Counted from the stretch's first letter, positions 47,201 to 56,019 are shown. The stretch: 64,000 bases of DNA from Clostridiaceae bacterium (GCA_902363375.1 CABIZX010000003.1:250097-314096); one strand, 5' to 3'. Notes: a model not told the origin generated them from the sequence alone. Made by a program: numbers and translations.

Positions 47201-47905
47201 AAGGTTAGGAAGATAGAGAAGGATGAAGAAGGGAATATAATATCAGACTCATGGGTTGATGCTACTTTCCTACCTGATGCTGATAATATTATTCCAATAA
47301 CAGAGGATGAATATTTTGAAGATGATATACTTTCAAGATTTATTGATTTTGTTAGAACTGTTTATGGAAATGATACCTTAGAGGAAAACTTAGATTTTAT
47401 TGCTGATTCTATTGGTAGAAAACCATCTGAAACTGCAAGGCAAGCTATTAGAAGATACTTTATTAAAGATTTCTATAAGGACCATTTAAAGGTTTATCAA
47501 AAGAGACCTATATATTGGATGTTTGAATCAGGAAAAAATGATGGCTTTAAATGTTTAATCTATATGCATAGATATAATGACCAAACTATTGCTAAGGTTA
47601 GGACTGATTATCTTCATACAATACAAAGAAAATATGAAGCAGAGATTAATAGACTTCAATTAGTTATAGATTCACAAGAGTATACTGCAAAGGATAAAGC
47701 AGCTGCTAAGAAAAAGATAGATAAAATATCTAAGCAAATTGAAGAGTGTAGAGAGTATGATCAGGTAGTAGCTTACTTAGCAAATGAAAAGATATCCATT
47801 GACTTAGATGATGGAGTAAAGGTGAATTATGACAGATTCCAAGATATTAAGGTAATTAATTCAAAGGGTAAAGAGATAAAAATGAATTTATTAGGAAAAA
47901 TATAA
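44210..47905 (+). CDS. pglX: BREX adenine methyltransferase PglX
   Basis: 1231 residues. Motif I is VLDPCMGSGH (315-324) and motif IV NPPY (502-505), as in N6-adenine methyltransferases of the BREX PglX type; C-terminal TRD-like and BrxC-interacting parts follow. It marks host DNA at a non-palindromic motif so that BREX spares it. The reading frame is intact. The tracrRNA promoter begins 9 bases after the stop, so the CRISPR insertion abuts its 3' end. Confidence 0.93.
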   Translation: MDKNKIKSFAIWARRSLIAAVSEKANRIGIYEDKIIEATDVQGGFKLEGKEEIFSLPKKDRDALVKEVKEKGFEQVMEEVAYTWFNRFMGLRYMEVNNYLPSGVRILSSEIEGKKEPDVLTKVSEIIDELGLDANKIYDLLDTGDTSDREKAYRIILVKQCNELGRIIPQMFEKISDYTELLLPDNLLEEGSVIRKMVDDIEESDWLEEVEIIGWMYQYYISEKKDEVFASLKKNVKITKENIPAATQLFTPKWIVKYMVENSLGRLWLEGHPNEELQKEWKYYLEEAEQEPEVEEELKKIREEHAMLKPEDIKVLDPCMGSGHILVYAFDVLYEIYKTAGYSEREIPRLILQNNLYGLDIDDRAAQLASFALIMKARHYNRRLFREIEREHLGLNVCSIQESNSIGKEAIDYFCEHTTMDSEQLRNDVEYLIEVFNDAKEYGSILEVNNVNFDALRQRLFEIEEDNNLMFGDYRAILLEKLPMLIKQAEVMSRKYEVCVTNPPYMGSKGMSAKLQCYLKREYVNSKSDLFAVFMEIYKKNIKKNGYLSMINQHSWMFLNSFEKLRVELLKNNTIINMIHLGSKAFEEIGGEVVQSTSFIIRNGSNIKYIARYIRTIEENNSKQKENKVLKDINTNKFYQMIQKNYLEMPNNIISYWVSDNTINIFKNSQHIYDFADSCIGMRTGDNSRFLRLWYEVNINKLIFNARDKNDALNSSGKWFPYNKGGTFRKWYGNNEYVVNWENDGFEIKENTKKNYPQLGDNLGWKISNEHQYFKRGITWSGVSTSKFGVRCFKEGMIFDSGANGLFEFDESNYLYLAGYLNTNLTDEFLKIMNPTINTGCGTVAQIPIIYNDVIKVKVSELVKGNIVNSTKEWDSFEVSWDFKIHPLLKLIDKGEQNSISSIFRIWETECEENFAQLKSNEEELNRIFIDIYGLQDELTPEVEDKDITIRKADRERDIKSFISYAVGCMLGRYSIDTEGLIYAGGEFKDKWNLSDKKVRKIEKDEEGNIISDSWVDATFLPDADNIIPITEDEYFEDDILSRFIDFVRTVYGNDTLEENLDFIADSIGRKPSETARQAIRRYFIKDFYKDHLKVYQKRPIYWMFESGKNDGFKCLIYMHRYNDQTIAKVRTDYLHTIQRKYEAEINRLQLVIDSQEYTAKDKAAAKKKIDKISKQIEECREYDQVVAYLANEKISIDLDDGVKVNYDRFQDIKVINSKGKEIKMNLLGKI

Positions 47906-47913
47906 TACTTTAG

Positions 47914-47941
47914 TTGACAACTTGTAAAATTATGTTATTCT
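47914..47941 (+). promoter_or_regulatory. tracrRNA promoter
   Basis: TTGACA (47914-47919), 16 bases, TGT-TATTCT (extended -10 at 47933-47941). Start predicted near 47948. Confidence 0.7.
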
Positions 47942-47947
47942 ATATAT

Positions 47948-48056
47948 AGAAACTAGATAAATATTTATAGCATATCGAAAGTTTACTAGTTACTATAACA
48001 AGGCGTAAAGCCGTAAAGTATCCCCTAGGTTCGTAAGAGCTTAGGGGTATCTTTTT
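47948..48056 (+). ncRNA. tracrRNA of the type II-C system
   Basis: The anti-repeat (47964-47999) matches the + strand repeat at 31 of 36 positions, so it is complementary to a crRNA from the - strand. Mismatches sit at repeat positions 1, 18-19 and 27-28, giving a lower stem, a 2x2 internal bulge and an upper stem. After it come a small nexus (GGCGTAAAGCC) and a terminator hairpin (CCCCTAGG ... CTTAGGGG then TTTTT). Length about 109 nt. It has its own promoter. Start position is predicted. Confidence 0.88.
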
Positions 48057-48103
48057 AATCTCAAATAGAAATTTATTGAATAAATGTAGAAGGGTGTAAA
48101 AAC

Positions 48104-51100
48104 ATGGGGGATATAAATTATAGTTTAGGACTTGATATAGGGATAACATCTGTAGGCTGGTCAGTTATAAATTTAGATAAAAATAGAATAGAAGATTTAG
48201 GTGTGAGAATTTTTAATGCTGCGGAAAATCCAAAGGATGGAGCTTCTTTAGCTATGCCAAGGAGACTTGCTAGAGGAAGAAGAAGATTATTGAGAAGAAA
48301 GGCTTATCGTATTAAAAGAGTTAAAAATTTAATATCAGAAACTGAAATGCTGAGTAAAGAAGAATTAAATAACTTATATACTGATAATTACCTATTAAAT
48401 GTATGGGAAGCTAGAGTAAATGGGTTAGATTATTTCTTAACTAGAGAAGAATGGGCTAGAGTATTGATTAATTTTTGTAAAAGACGTGGTTTTAAATCTA
48501 ATAGAAAAAATGAATCTAAAGATAAAGAAACAGGTGAATTACTAGCAAGTATAAATAGTAATTTAGAAAATATGAGAGCAGTTAATGCTAGAACTATAGG
48601 CGAATTTATATATAAAAAAGTTAAAGAAGAAGATGAAAAGTATGGAGCATTTAGAAATAAATTTGGACAATATACTAGGTGCGTATCGAGGGATGTAGTT
48701 AGGGAAGAGATACATACATTATTTGAGGCTCAACGTAAATTTAATAACGACTTTGCCAGCAACGAAATAGAAGATAAATATTTAAAAATATTCAATTCAC
48801 AAAGACCTTATGCAAAGTTTGAGGATTTAGAAAAATTAGTAGGATATTGTACATTTGAAGGCAAAAAGTATAAGAGAGCACCTAAAAACTGTATTACAGC
48901 TGAAGAATTTAGACTATATGAAGTTATGAACAAATTATCCATTTTCAATAATGGGGACAAGAGAAAACTTACAGCTGAAGAAAGAGAAATGATTGTAAAT
49001 GAAGCTTTTTCAAAAAGAGAAATTAAGTATGGAGCCTTGAGAAAAATTTTAAATTTAAGTGATGAAGAGAGATTTTCAACTTTAACTTATAGCTTGAATA
49101 ATGATGTTGATAAAACTGAAAATACTATTTTTATTTCTTTAAGAGGCTACTATGAAATTCGTAGAGCTATAGAACATGGTGTAAGTAAGAAATACTGGGA
49201 AGAAATAAAAGAAGATAGGAAGCTTTTGAATGATATAGCATATGTTCTTACATTAGGAAAAACTGATGAAGATATCATTAAACAATTAAGATTAAGGAAT
49301 GTTCCAGATTCGGTAATAGATTCGGTATTAGATATATCTTTTAGTAAATTTAATAATTTATCAATTAAAGCATTAGAGAAAATTTTGCCTTACATGAAGG
49401 AAGGATATCAATACGATAAAGCATGTGAAAAGGCAGGATATAATTTTAAAGCAATATATGAAGGAATAAAAAGTAGGAAGCTTCCTGTAATAGATATTAA
49501 TGAAATTGTAAATCCAGTTGTAATAAGAGCATTAGCCCAAACTAGGAAAGTAATAAATGCTGTTATAGATGAATATGGATCACCTATTAGAATTAATATA
49601 GAACTTGCTAGAGAACTATCAAAAAACTTTAAGGATAGAAAGAAGATAGAGAAAGAGCAGAAAGAGAATAGATATAACATAGAAAAAGTTGCAGAAGATT
49701 TAGAGGAATTGATGGGAAAGAAACCTACTGGTGCTGAAATTCTAAAGTATCGTTTGTGGGAACAACAAAGAGGGGAATGTGCTTACTCATGCTCACCTAT
49801 AAGCTTTGGCAGCTTGTTTAGTCCAGGCTATTGTGAAATTGATCATATTATTCCGTTTAGTAGATCTTTTGATGATAGTATATCAAATAAGGTATTAGTA
49901 TTAGGAATTGAAAATCAAAGAAAGGGAAATAGAACTCCTTTTGAATATTTTGGGGACAATGAAGACAGGTGGCATAAATTCGAGGTATGGGTAAATAGCG
50001 GCAACTTAAATTATAAAAAGAAGATGAATTTACTTAAGAGAAGATTTACTGAGGAGGAACAGCGTGATTGGAAAGCAAGAAATCTTCAAGATACTAAATA
50101 TATCTGTAGATATATTGCAAACTATGTTAATAGTAGATTAGAGTTTAAAAAAAGTGATATTAAACAAAAGGTAATTACTATTAATGGTAGAGCCACAGCT
50201 TATTTAAGAGCCAAATGGGGTCTTAATAAGGTTAGAGAAGATGGTGATAAGCATCATGCATTAGATGCTACAGTAGTGGCTGTTGCAACTCAAGGAATGG
50301 TTCAAGAGATATCTAAGTATAGTAAAGCTCATGAACTACAGTATATAAGGCAAAATGATGATTTTGTAGACATTGAGACTGGTGAAATTGTACAGCTTGA
50401 AGAATATAAATATCTAAGGAAAGATTTATTACCTCGTCCATGGCTAGGGTTTAGTGAAGAATTGGTAATGAGATTGAGTGATGATCCACTAGAAATATTA
50501 AAAAAATCACCTTTTAAGAGTTACAATGAAGAGTTTATTAAGTCAACTGTAAGACCAGTGTTTGTTTCTAGAGTTCCTTATAGAAAAATTGGAGGAAAAT
50601 TATTCAAAGAGACAGTATATTCTTCTAAGGCCTTTGTGGAAAATAGTTTTATTGTAAAAAAAGATTTAAAAGATTTAACTTTAAAAGATATGGATAATGT
50701 TTATAACTATTCTTGTGATAAAAAGTTATATGATGCTATAAAAGAAAGGCTAGAAGAATTCAACGATAATGGTAAGAAAGCATTTGAAAATGAATTTAGA
50801 AAGCCAACAAAATTAGGCAAATTAGGGCCAATAGTGAGAAGTATAAAAATAGTTACTTCTGTTCCATTTAAAGATGGAGTTGAAATAAATAATGGATTAG
50901 TTGCAAAAGAAGGTATGGTTAGAATAGATATTTATGAAAAAGATAAAAAGTATTTTGCAGTACCAGTATATAGGTATCAATTACTAAACGGAGTAATTCC
51001 AAAGTATGCAGCAGTTGCGAATAAGCCAGAAGAACAATGGATTTATATGGATGAAACCTTTAACTTTAAGTTCTCTATATATAAAAATGATTTAATAGAA

Positions 51101-51298
51101 ATTAAGTATTTAAAGAAAGAAGGATTCTTTGGATATTATGATGGGTTTGATAGAGCTACAGCATCTATTACAATTGAAGCTCATGATAATTCACAAAGGT
51201 ATAGAAGCATAGGAATTAAAAAAGATGTATTAGAGTTTAAAAAGTATGATGTAGATGTATTAGGTAGGTATCATAAGGTTAAGGAGAGTGTTAAATAG
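48104..51298 (+). CDS. cas9: Cas9 endonuclease, type II-C
   Basis: 1064 residues, the compact II-C size. RuvC-I YSLGLDIGITSVGW (D11), Arg-rich bridge helix (RRLARGRRRLLRRKAYRIKR, about 53-72), RuvC-II INIELAREL (E500), HNH EIDHIIPFS (H581) and RuvC-III HHALDATVVA (H717, D721), so both nucleases look intact. It uses the crRNA:tracrRNA duplex for double-strand cleavage; PAM is not derivable here. Overlaps cas1 by one base (TAGTG). Transcription must come from the tracr/pglX side, since no strong promoter is visible in the 48 bases before ATG. Confidence 0.96.
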   Translation: MGDINYSLGLDIGITSVGWSVINLDKNRIEDLGVRIFNAAENPKDGASLAMPRRLARGRRRLLRRKAYRIKRVKNLISETEMLSKEELNNLYTDNYLLNVWEARVNGLDYFLTREEWARVLINFCKRRGFKSNRKNESKDKETGELLASINSNLENMRAVNARTIGEFIYKKVKEEDEKYGAFRNKFGQYTRCVSRDVVREEIHTLFEAQRKFNNDFASNEIEDKYLKIFNSQRPYAKFEDLEKLVGYCTFEGKKYKRAPKNCITAEEFRLYEVMNKLSIFNNGDKRKLTAEEREMIVNEAFSKREIKYGALRKILNLSDEERFSTLTYSLNNDVDKTENTIFISLRGYYEIRRAIEHGVSKKYWEEIKEDRKLLNDIAYVLTLGKTDEDIIKQLRLRNVPDSVIDSVLDISFSKFNNLSIKALEKILPYMKEGYQYDKACEKAGYNFKAIYEGIKSRKLPVIDINEIVNPVVIRALAQTRKVINAVIDEYGSPIRINIELARELSKNFKDRKKIEKEQKENRYNIEKVAEDLEELMGKKPTGAEILKYRLWEQQRGECAYSCSPISFGSLFSPGYCEIDHIIPFSRSFDDSISNKVLVLGIENQRKGNRTPFEYFGDNEDRWHKFEVWVNSGNLNYKKKMNLLKRRFTEEEQRDWKARNLQDTKYICRYIANYVNSRLEFKKSDIKQKVITINGRATAYLRAKWGLNKVREDGDKHHALDATVVAVATQGMVQEISKYSKAHELQYIRQNDDFVDIETGEIVQLEEYKYLRKDLLPRPWLGFSEELVMRLSDDPLEILKKSPFKSYNEEFIKSTVRPVFVSRVPYRKIGGKLFKETVYSSKAFVENSFIVKKDLKDLTLKDMDNVYNYSCDKKLYDAIKERLEEFNDNGKKAFENEFRKPTKLGKLGPIVRSIKIVTSVPFKDGVEINNGLVAKEGMVRIDIYEKDKKYFAVPVYRYQLLNGVIPKYAAVANKPEEQWIYMDETFNFKFSIYKNDLIEIKYLKKEGFFGYYDGFDRATASITIEAHDNSQRYRSIGIKKDVLEFKKYDVDVLGRYHKVKESVK

Positions 51299-52197
51299 TG
51301 GCATTTAGAAGTGTAATTATTTCAAATCCTGCTAGTTTAGGATTAAAGAATAATAGTCTTGTAATAGAAAATGAAAATCACTATGAAATTCCTATAGAAG
51401 ATATATCGATTCTAGTAATTGAAGGGATTTCAGTAAAATTAACTAATAAGTTAATAAGTAAGTTAACGGAAAATAGTGTTGCTACAATTATTTGTGATGA
51501 TAAACATTTACCATCTTCAATCATTCTACCATTAAATGTACATCATAGATCATATAAAGTATTAAAGCAACAACTTAATCAAAGCTTACCTTTTTCAAAA
51601 AGAATTTGGCAAGTTATTATAAAACAAAAACTATATAATCAAGGAAAATGTTTAGAGATATTAGGATTAGATGGATATAATTTTTTGTATAATTTATCTG
51701 AGGCTGTTGAAAGTGGCGATAAAGGTAATAGGGAGGCCATTGGAGCGAAACATTATTTTAAGTGTCTTTTTGGAGAAGGTTTTACCCGTGATGATGCTAA
51801 TGGAATTAATTCAGCATTGAATTATGGATATACTATTATGAGAGGTGCTGTAGCAAGAACTTTAGTTATGTATGGCTTCAATGCTACATTAGGAGTAAAT
51901 CATTGTAATGAATTAAATTCATTTAACTTAGCAGATGATTTTATGGAACCTTTTAGACCTATAGTGGATTTGTGGGTTTACCAAAATGTTAGCGAAGATA
52001 GTATTTTAACTAAAGAAGATAGAATTCAATTGGTGGATTTAGTGAATTATCAGTGTGTTATTGGAGAACAAAATCAATCAGTATTAAATGCCATGGATAA
52101 AATGATAGCTTCCTATACAACAGCGTGCAGTAAGAAAGATTTTAGATTATTAAAGACTCCAGAAATTAAACAACTGGAATATCATTATTATGAGTAG
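51298..52197 (+). CDS. cas1: Cas1 integrase, type II
   Basis: 299 residues from GTG overlapping the cas9 stop. The metal-binding residues are E146 (NREAIGAKHYF), H202 (NHCNELN) and D224 (FRPIVD). Integrates new spacers as a complex with Cas2. No csn2 or cas4 adjoins, so subtype II-C. Confidence 0.95.
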   Translation: MAFRSVIISNPASLGLKNNSLVIENENHYEIPIEDISILVIEGISVKLTNKLISKLTENSVATIICDDKHLPSSIILPLNVHHRSYKVLKQQLNQSLPFSKRIWQVIIKQKLYNQGKCLEILGLDGYNFLYNLSEAVESGDKGNREAIGAKHYFKCLFGEGFTRDDANGINSALNYGYTIMRGAVARTLVMYGFNATLGVNHCNELNSFNLADDFMEPFRPIVDLWVYQNVSEDSILTKEDRIQLVDLVNYQCVIGEQNQSVLNAMDKMIASYTTACSKKDFRLLKTPEIKQLEYHYYE

Positions 52198-52513
52198 AAA
52201 TTTCATGAGAGTAATTGTATTTTTTGATTTACCTGTTGTAAAAAGAGAAGAGAGAAAAGAATACCAGATATTTAGAAGGTTTTTATTAAATGATGGTTAT
52301 ACAATGATTCAGTATTCGGTTTATTCTAGAATTTGTAATGGAACTGATGGAGCTAAGAAGCATATAATGAGGTTAGTAAAAAATTTACCATCGAAGGGTT
52401 CTGTAAGGTATTTGCAAATTACAGAAAAACAATATTCTGAAATGAAGTTCTTGGTAGGGTCTCCAAAACCACAAGAAGAATGTATAAATTCTTCTCAATT
52501 AAATGTTTTTTAA
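52190..52513 (+). CDS. cas2: Cas2 subunit
   Basis: 107 residues; MRVIVFFDLPVVKREERKEYQIFRRFLLNDGYTMIQYSVYSRI is a clear Cas2 ferredoxin fold. Overlaps cas1 by 8 bases. Structural partner in the Cas1-Cas2 integrase. Followed by a terminator and the array at only about 50 bases. Confidence 0.95.
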   Translation: MSRNFMRVIVFFDLPVVKREERKEYQIFRRFLLNDGYTMIQYSVYSRICNGTDGAKKHIMRLVKNLPSKGSVRYLQITEKQYSEMKFLVGSPKPQEECINSSQLNVF

Positions 52514-52519
52514 TTAGTT

Positions 52520-52556
52520 AAAACCCATTGAATTGTATTAATATCAATGGGTTTTA
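52520..52556 (+). terminator. Terminator between cas2 and the array
   Basis: AAAACCCATTGA ... TCAATGGGTTTT, stops the + strand cas transcript before it enters the array antisense to crRNA. Confidence 0.75.
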
Positions 52557-52564
52557 GCTTTGGT

Positions 52565-53324
52565 ATTATAGCATATCGAAAAATTACTAGGAACTATAAC
52601 GGTAGACAAGTTGTTGCCAATGATGAAGATATTATAGCATATCGAAAAATTACTAGGAACTATAACTAATAATTCAACTAAGTTACTATTGTCAAGATTA
52701 TAGCATATCGAAAAATTACTAGGAACTATAACGGTGATTGGAAAGGAACTGAGGAATTGGCGATTATAGCATATCGAAAAATTACTAGGAACTATAACAA
52801 ATCATGTTCAAGAAATATTAAAAAATATATTATAGCATATCGAAAAATTACTAGGAACTATAACTAGATATCCAGTATGGTATATGGAAAAGACATTATA
52901 GCATATCGAAAAATTACTAGGAACTATAACTGTATTAACATCGGTTATTTGCCCAGTTAAATTATAGCATATCGAAAAATTACTAGGAACTATAACTGAA
53001 TTAGGGGCAGAGCTTATCTTCTGTGATTATAGCATATCGAAAAATTACTAGGAACTATAACTTCTACTATTAATCTAGCTACAAATAGATAATTATAGCA
53101 TATCGAAAAATTACTAGGAACTATAACATAGGATATCGTGTCGGATACGAAGAACAATTATAGCATATCGAAAAATTACTAGGAACTATAACATAATTAC
53201 CATCCATATCAAATCCATCACAATTATAGCATATCGAAAAATTACTAGGAACTATAACAATCAATGTCGGTTAGGTTTTATACTCTATATTATAGCATAT
53301 CGAAAAATTACTACAAACTATAAA
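52565..53324 (-). CRISPR. Type II-C CRISPR array, 12 repeats, 11 spacers
   Basis: 36-bp repeats start at 52565, 52631, 52697, 52763, 52829, 52895, 52961, 53026, 53092, 53157, 53223 and 53289; spacers 29-30 bp. On the + strand a repeat begins ATTATAGCATATCG and ends AGGAACTATAAC. Repeats 1-11 appear identical; the last has ACTACAAACTATAAA instead. Since the tracrRNA is + strand, crRNAs are - strand (repeat starts GTTATAG, as in other II-C crRNAs). I see no spacer matching the window by eye. Confidence 0.97.
53289..53324 (-). promoter_or_regulatory. Terminal degenerate repeat keeping the crRNA promoter half
   Basis: In crRNA sense its first half is altered but the 3' half (CGATATGCTATAAT) is unchanged, including the TGC-TATAAT extended -10. 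It lies upstream of spacer 11 in crRNA sense, where only promoter activity is needed. Confidence 0.65.
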
Positions 53325-53384
53325 ACATATTATTAATAAAATATAAACTATATAATATGATAAAGTGTTAAAATTTGTTGGAAA

Positions 53385-53393
53385 TGATATAAT
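53385..53393 (+). promoter_or_regulatory. Extended -10 promoter of pglZ
   Basis: TGATATAAT about 80 bases before the pglZ ATG, identical to the -10 before brxA. Gives pglZ its own transcription, needed since the CRISPR locus cuts it off from pglX. Confidence 0.5.
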
Positions 53394-53472
53394 GATAAAT
53401 ATATAATATTAGACATTTATATTTAATAGTAAATTAAATTTTAAATAATAAGTTTTTGCATAGAGGTGAAAA

Positions 53473-56019
53473 ATGAACTTACAAGAAATAAGAAATTTTC
53501 TTAAGGAATTATTTTCAAAACCGTTAGGTATTGGAAATAAGCGCCACATTGTATTTTGGTATGATGAAAATAAAGATTTTATAGATGAAATAGATGGTTT
53601 CGATTTAGAGGACATTAAGGTTATTAAGTTAACTGAAAATAATGCTTTTTGGGTAAAGCATTATATAGAAAAAGAAGATGAAACTAGTAATATATTGATA
53701 TACTCAAATATGAAAAAGCCAGATCCACAAGAAGATTGGCTTTATGATATTTTTTCTTATAGTCAGGAATTCTCTACTGATAGAGCAACTGTTATAATGA
53801 GGGAATTAAAAGCATTTGATTCATTACTAAAGCAAGAGTTTGAAACTTATAGTGTATTTTTTAAGAATAAAGAAAGAATATTAGGATTTAAAAATTTAAA
53901 TATACAAGAATATACCAAGGAAAAAATTCATATAGGTGTTCTTGCAGTTTTAACTAAAGTTAAAGTAATGGATATTGAAGAGATAGTTAAGGCTATCATT
54001 AAAGATTATTTAGATGGATATAAAAGAATATATGAAGATATAAAGAAGTTTGGAAATATTGATGCTTTGTGGGGGTTACTTCAAAAGTATTTCGGATATT
54101 CCTTTGAAGAAAAAAGCATAGAGCGATTTATGGCTATGCTATTAGTAACTACTATGAATGAAAATATTAAATTTGAGTTTCCAAAGGCATATACTACCTA
54201 CATATCTTCAAAGGTTAGAAATTGTTTAGTATTTATAAATCATTTCATGAATAACGTTAAAGATAGTCAATATTATGATGAGATGCAAGAGTTAATAGCA
54301 ACTAAATTAAAGATTGCACAATTATTAGAAAAAATAGATACTGATGAATTTATAAAATGTGAAGTTTTTGAAGAAGTTGATAAGTTAATTTTAACAAGGA
54401 TTACAACACTTTTAAAAGATGGTGTAGAAGAGTATGATAAGTACTTAACTATATTAGCATCAAGAAGAACATTACATTATTATCAAAAGTATGAGAGTGA
54501 ATATAAGGCTATAAAATGGGCTATAAACTTGTTAAACAAGAAGAAGTCATTAAATTCTATGATAAAGACAGAAGGCTCTTTTGATATGGTTAAGTCTTAT
54601 ATAAAGGATTATTATTATATAGATAAAGCATATAGAAAATTCTATTACCATTATGACAGGTGTCAATGGAAAGAAGAACTGATTGATTTAAAAGATACAA
54701 TTGAAAATATCTATAACAATTGGTATCTACAGGAGTTATCAATTAAGTGGAATGATTCAATTAAAAGTTCAAGTTCTTGGAGAATTGAAGGCTTAAAGCA
54801 ACAGGATAGCTTCTATAGAGAGAATATAAAGTTTAAAGGCAAAGAAAGAATATTTGTGATAATATCTGATGGATTAAGATATGAAAGTGCAGAAGAATTA
54901 AATACCTTACTTACTAATGAAAGAAAAGGTAAGAGTGAACTTTATTATATGCAAGGAGTATTGCCTTCTTATACAAAGCTTGGAATGGCATCTCTTTTAC
55001 CTAATGAAACTATAGAAATTAATGATAAATATGATGTCATAGTAAATGGAATAAGTAGTAACGGTACAGATAATAGAGACTCTATTTTAAAAATGGAAAA
55101 TGAGAAATCATTAGCCATTACTTATGATAAAGTAATGGACATGAGAGATGCTGAAATAAGAAGGGCATTCGCGGGGTTAGAGGTTGTGTATATCTATCAT
55201 AATACTATAGATGCAAAGGGTGATCATGCTTTAACAGAGAGAGAAGTATTTGATGCTACAGAAGAAGCATTTAAAGAAATAATTACTTTAGTGAATAAGT
55301 TAGTTAATAGAGTAAGTGCTTCCAATATAATTATTACAGCAGATCATGGATATCTTTATAAAAGAAGTGCTATGGAAGAAAGTAATAAGTTATCTGCTAT
55401 TAAACTTGATGATGGTGAAGATAGTAGAAGATTTTTATTAACATCTAGAGAAAATTTAGTTGAAGGCACAATAATGTTTAGTATGGATTATTTACTAGGA
55501 GAAGGTCCTAATAAGTATGTTATAACTCCAAATGGGACTTCAAGGTTTAAGATACAAGGAGCAGGCGCTAATTATGTTCATGGAGGAGCAATGCTACAAG
55601 AAATAGTAGTACCAGTTATTAAGTTTAAAAATGATAGAAGTACATCATCTGTTAATGATATAAGAAAGGTTAGAGTATCATTAACAAGCATTAATAGAAA
55701 GATAACTAATCCTATAACATTTCTAGAATTCTTCCAAGATAAAAAGTTAGAGAATAAAGTAATAGGAAAGAAAATTAGAGCTTATTTTGAGGATGAAGAA
55801 GGAAATAAGATATCCAATATTAAAACTATAATAGCAGATTCAAGGTCAGAAAATCCAATAGATAGAAGTTATAGGATAGAGTTTGTTTTAGAAAGTAGAC
55901 AATACGATAAAACTAAGCAATATTTCTTAGTAATGGAAGATGAAGAAAATGAAAATGGAGAATATGAGAGAATACCATTTAACATAGATATTGCAATAGT
56001 TGATGATTTTAGATTTTAA
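53473..56019 (+). CDS. pglZ: BREX alkaline-phosphatase-like protein PglZ
   Basis: 848 residues. The phosphatase-fold core is intact: VIISDGLRYES (D466), and ITADHGYLYKR (D624, H625). Known PglZ proteins are core BREX members and bind with BrxC/PglX. In canonical type 1 order it follows pglX; here 5.6 kb of CRISPR-Cas separate them. The start follows GAGGTGAAAA. No brxL follows; a terminator comes right after the stop. Confidence 0.93.
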   Translation: MNLQEIRNFLKELFSKPLGIGNKRHIVFWYDENKDFIDEIDGFDLEDIKVIKLTENNAFWVKHYIEKEDETSNILIYSNMKKPDPQEDWLYDIFSYSQEFSTDRATVIMRELKAFDSLLKQEFETYSVFFKNKERILGFKNLNIQEYTKEKIHIGVLAVLTKVKVMDIEEIVKAIIKDYLDGYKRIYEDIKKFGNIDALWGLLQKYFGYSFEEKSIERFMAMLLVTTMNENIKFEFPKAYTTYISSKVRNCLVFINHFMNNVKDSQYYDEMQELIATKLKIAQLLEKIDTDEFIKCEVFEEVDKLILTRITTLLKDGVEEYDKYLTILASRRTLHYYQKYESEYKAIKWAINLLNKKKSLNSMIKTEGSFDMVKSYIKDYYYIDKAYRKFYYHYDRCQWKEELIDLKDTIENIYNNWYLQELSIKWNDSIKSSSSWRIEGLKQQDSFYRENIKFKGKERIFVIISDGLRYESAEELNTLLTNERKGKSELYYMQGVLPSYTKLGMASLLPNETIEINDKYDVIVNGISSNGTDNRDSILKMENEKSLAITYDKVMDMRDAEIRRAFAGLEVVYIYHNTIDAKGDHALTEREVFDATEEAFKEIITLVNKLVNRVSASNIIITADHGYLYKRSAMEESNKLSAIKLDDGEDSRRFLLTSRENLVEGTIMFSMDYLLGEGPNKYVITPNGTSRFKIQGAGANYVHGGAMLQEIVVPVIKFKNDRSTSSVNDIRKVRVSLTSINRKITNPITFLEFFQDKKLENKVIGKKIRAYFEDEEGNKISNIKTIIADSRSENPIDRSYRIEFVLESRQYDKTKQYFLVMEDEENENGEYERIPFNIDIAIVDDFRF

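Noticed and set aside
44210..47905. Phase-variable pglX (inverted repeats or split copy)
   Set aside because: Single intact frame, no second partial pglX and no recombinase gene.
52514..53472. csn2 or cas4 gene near the array
   Set aside because: None present; only array and AT-rich spacer, consistent with II-C.
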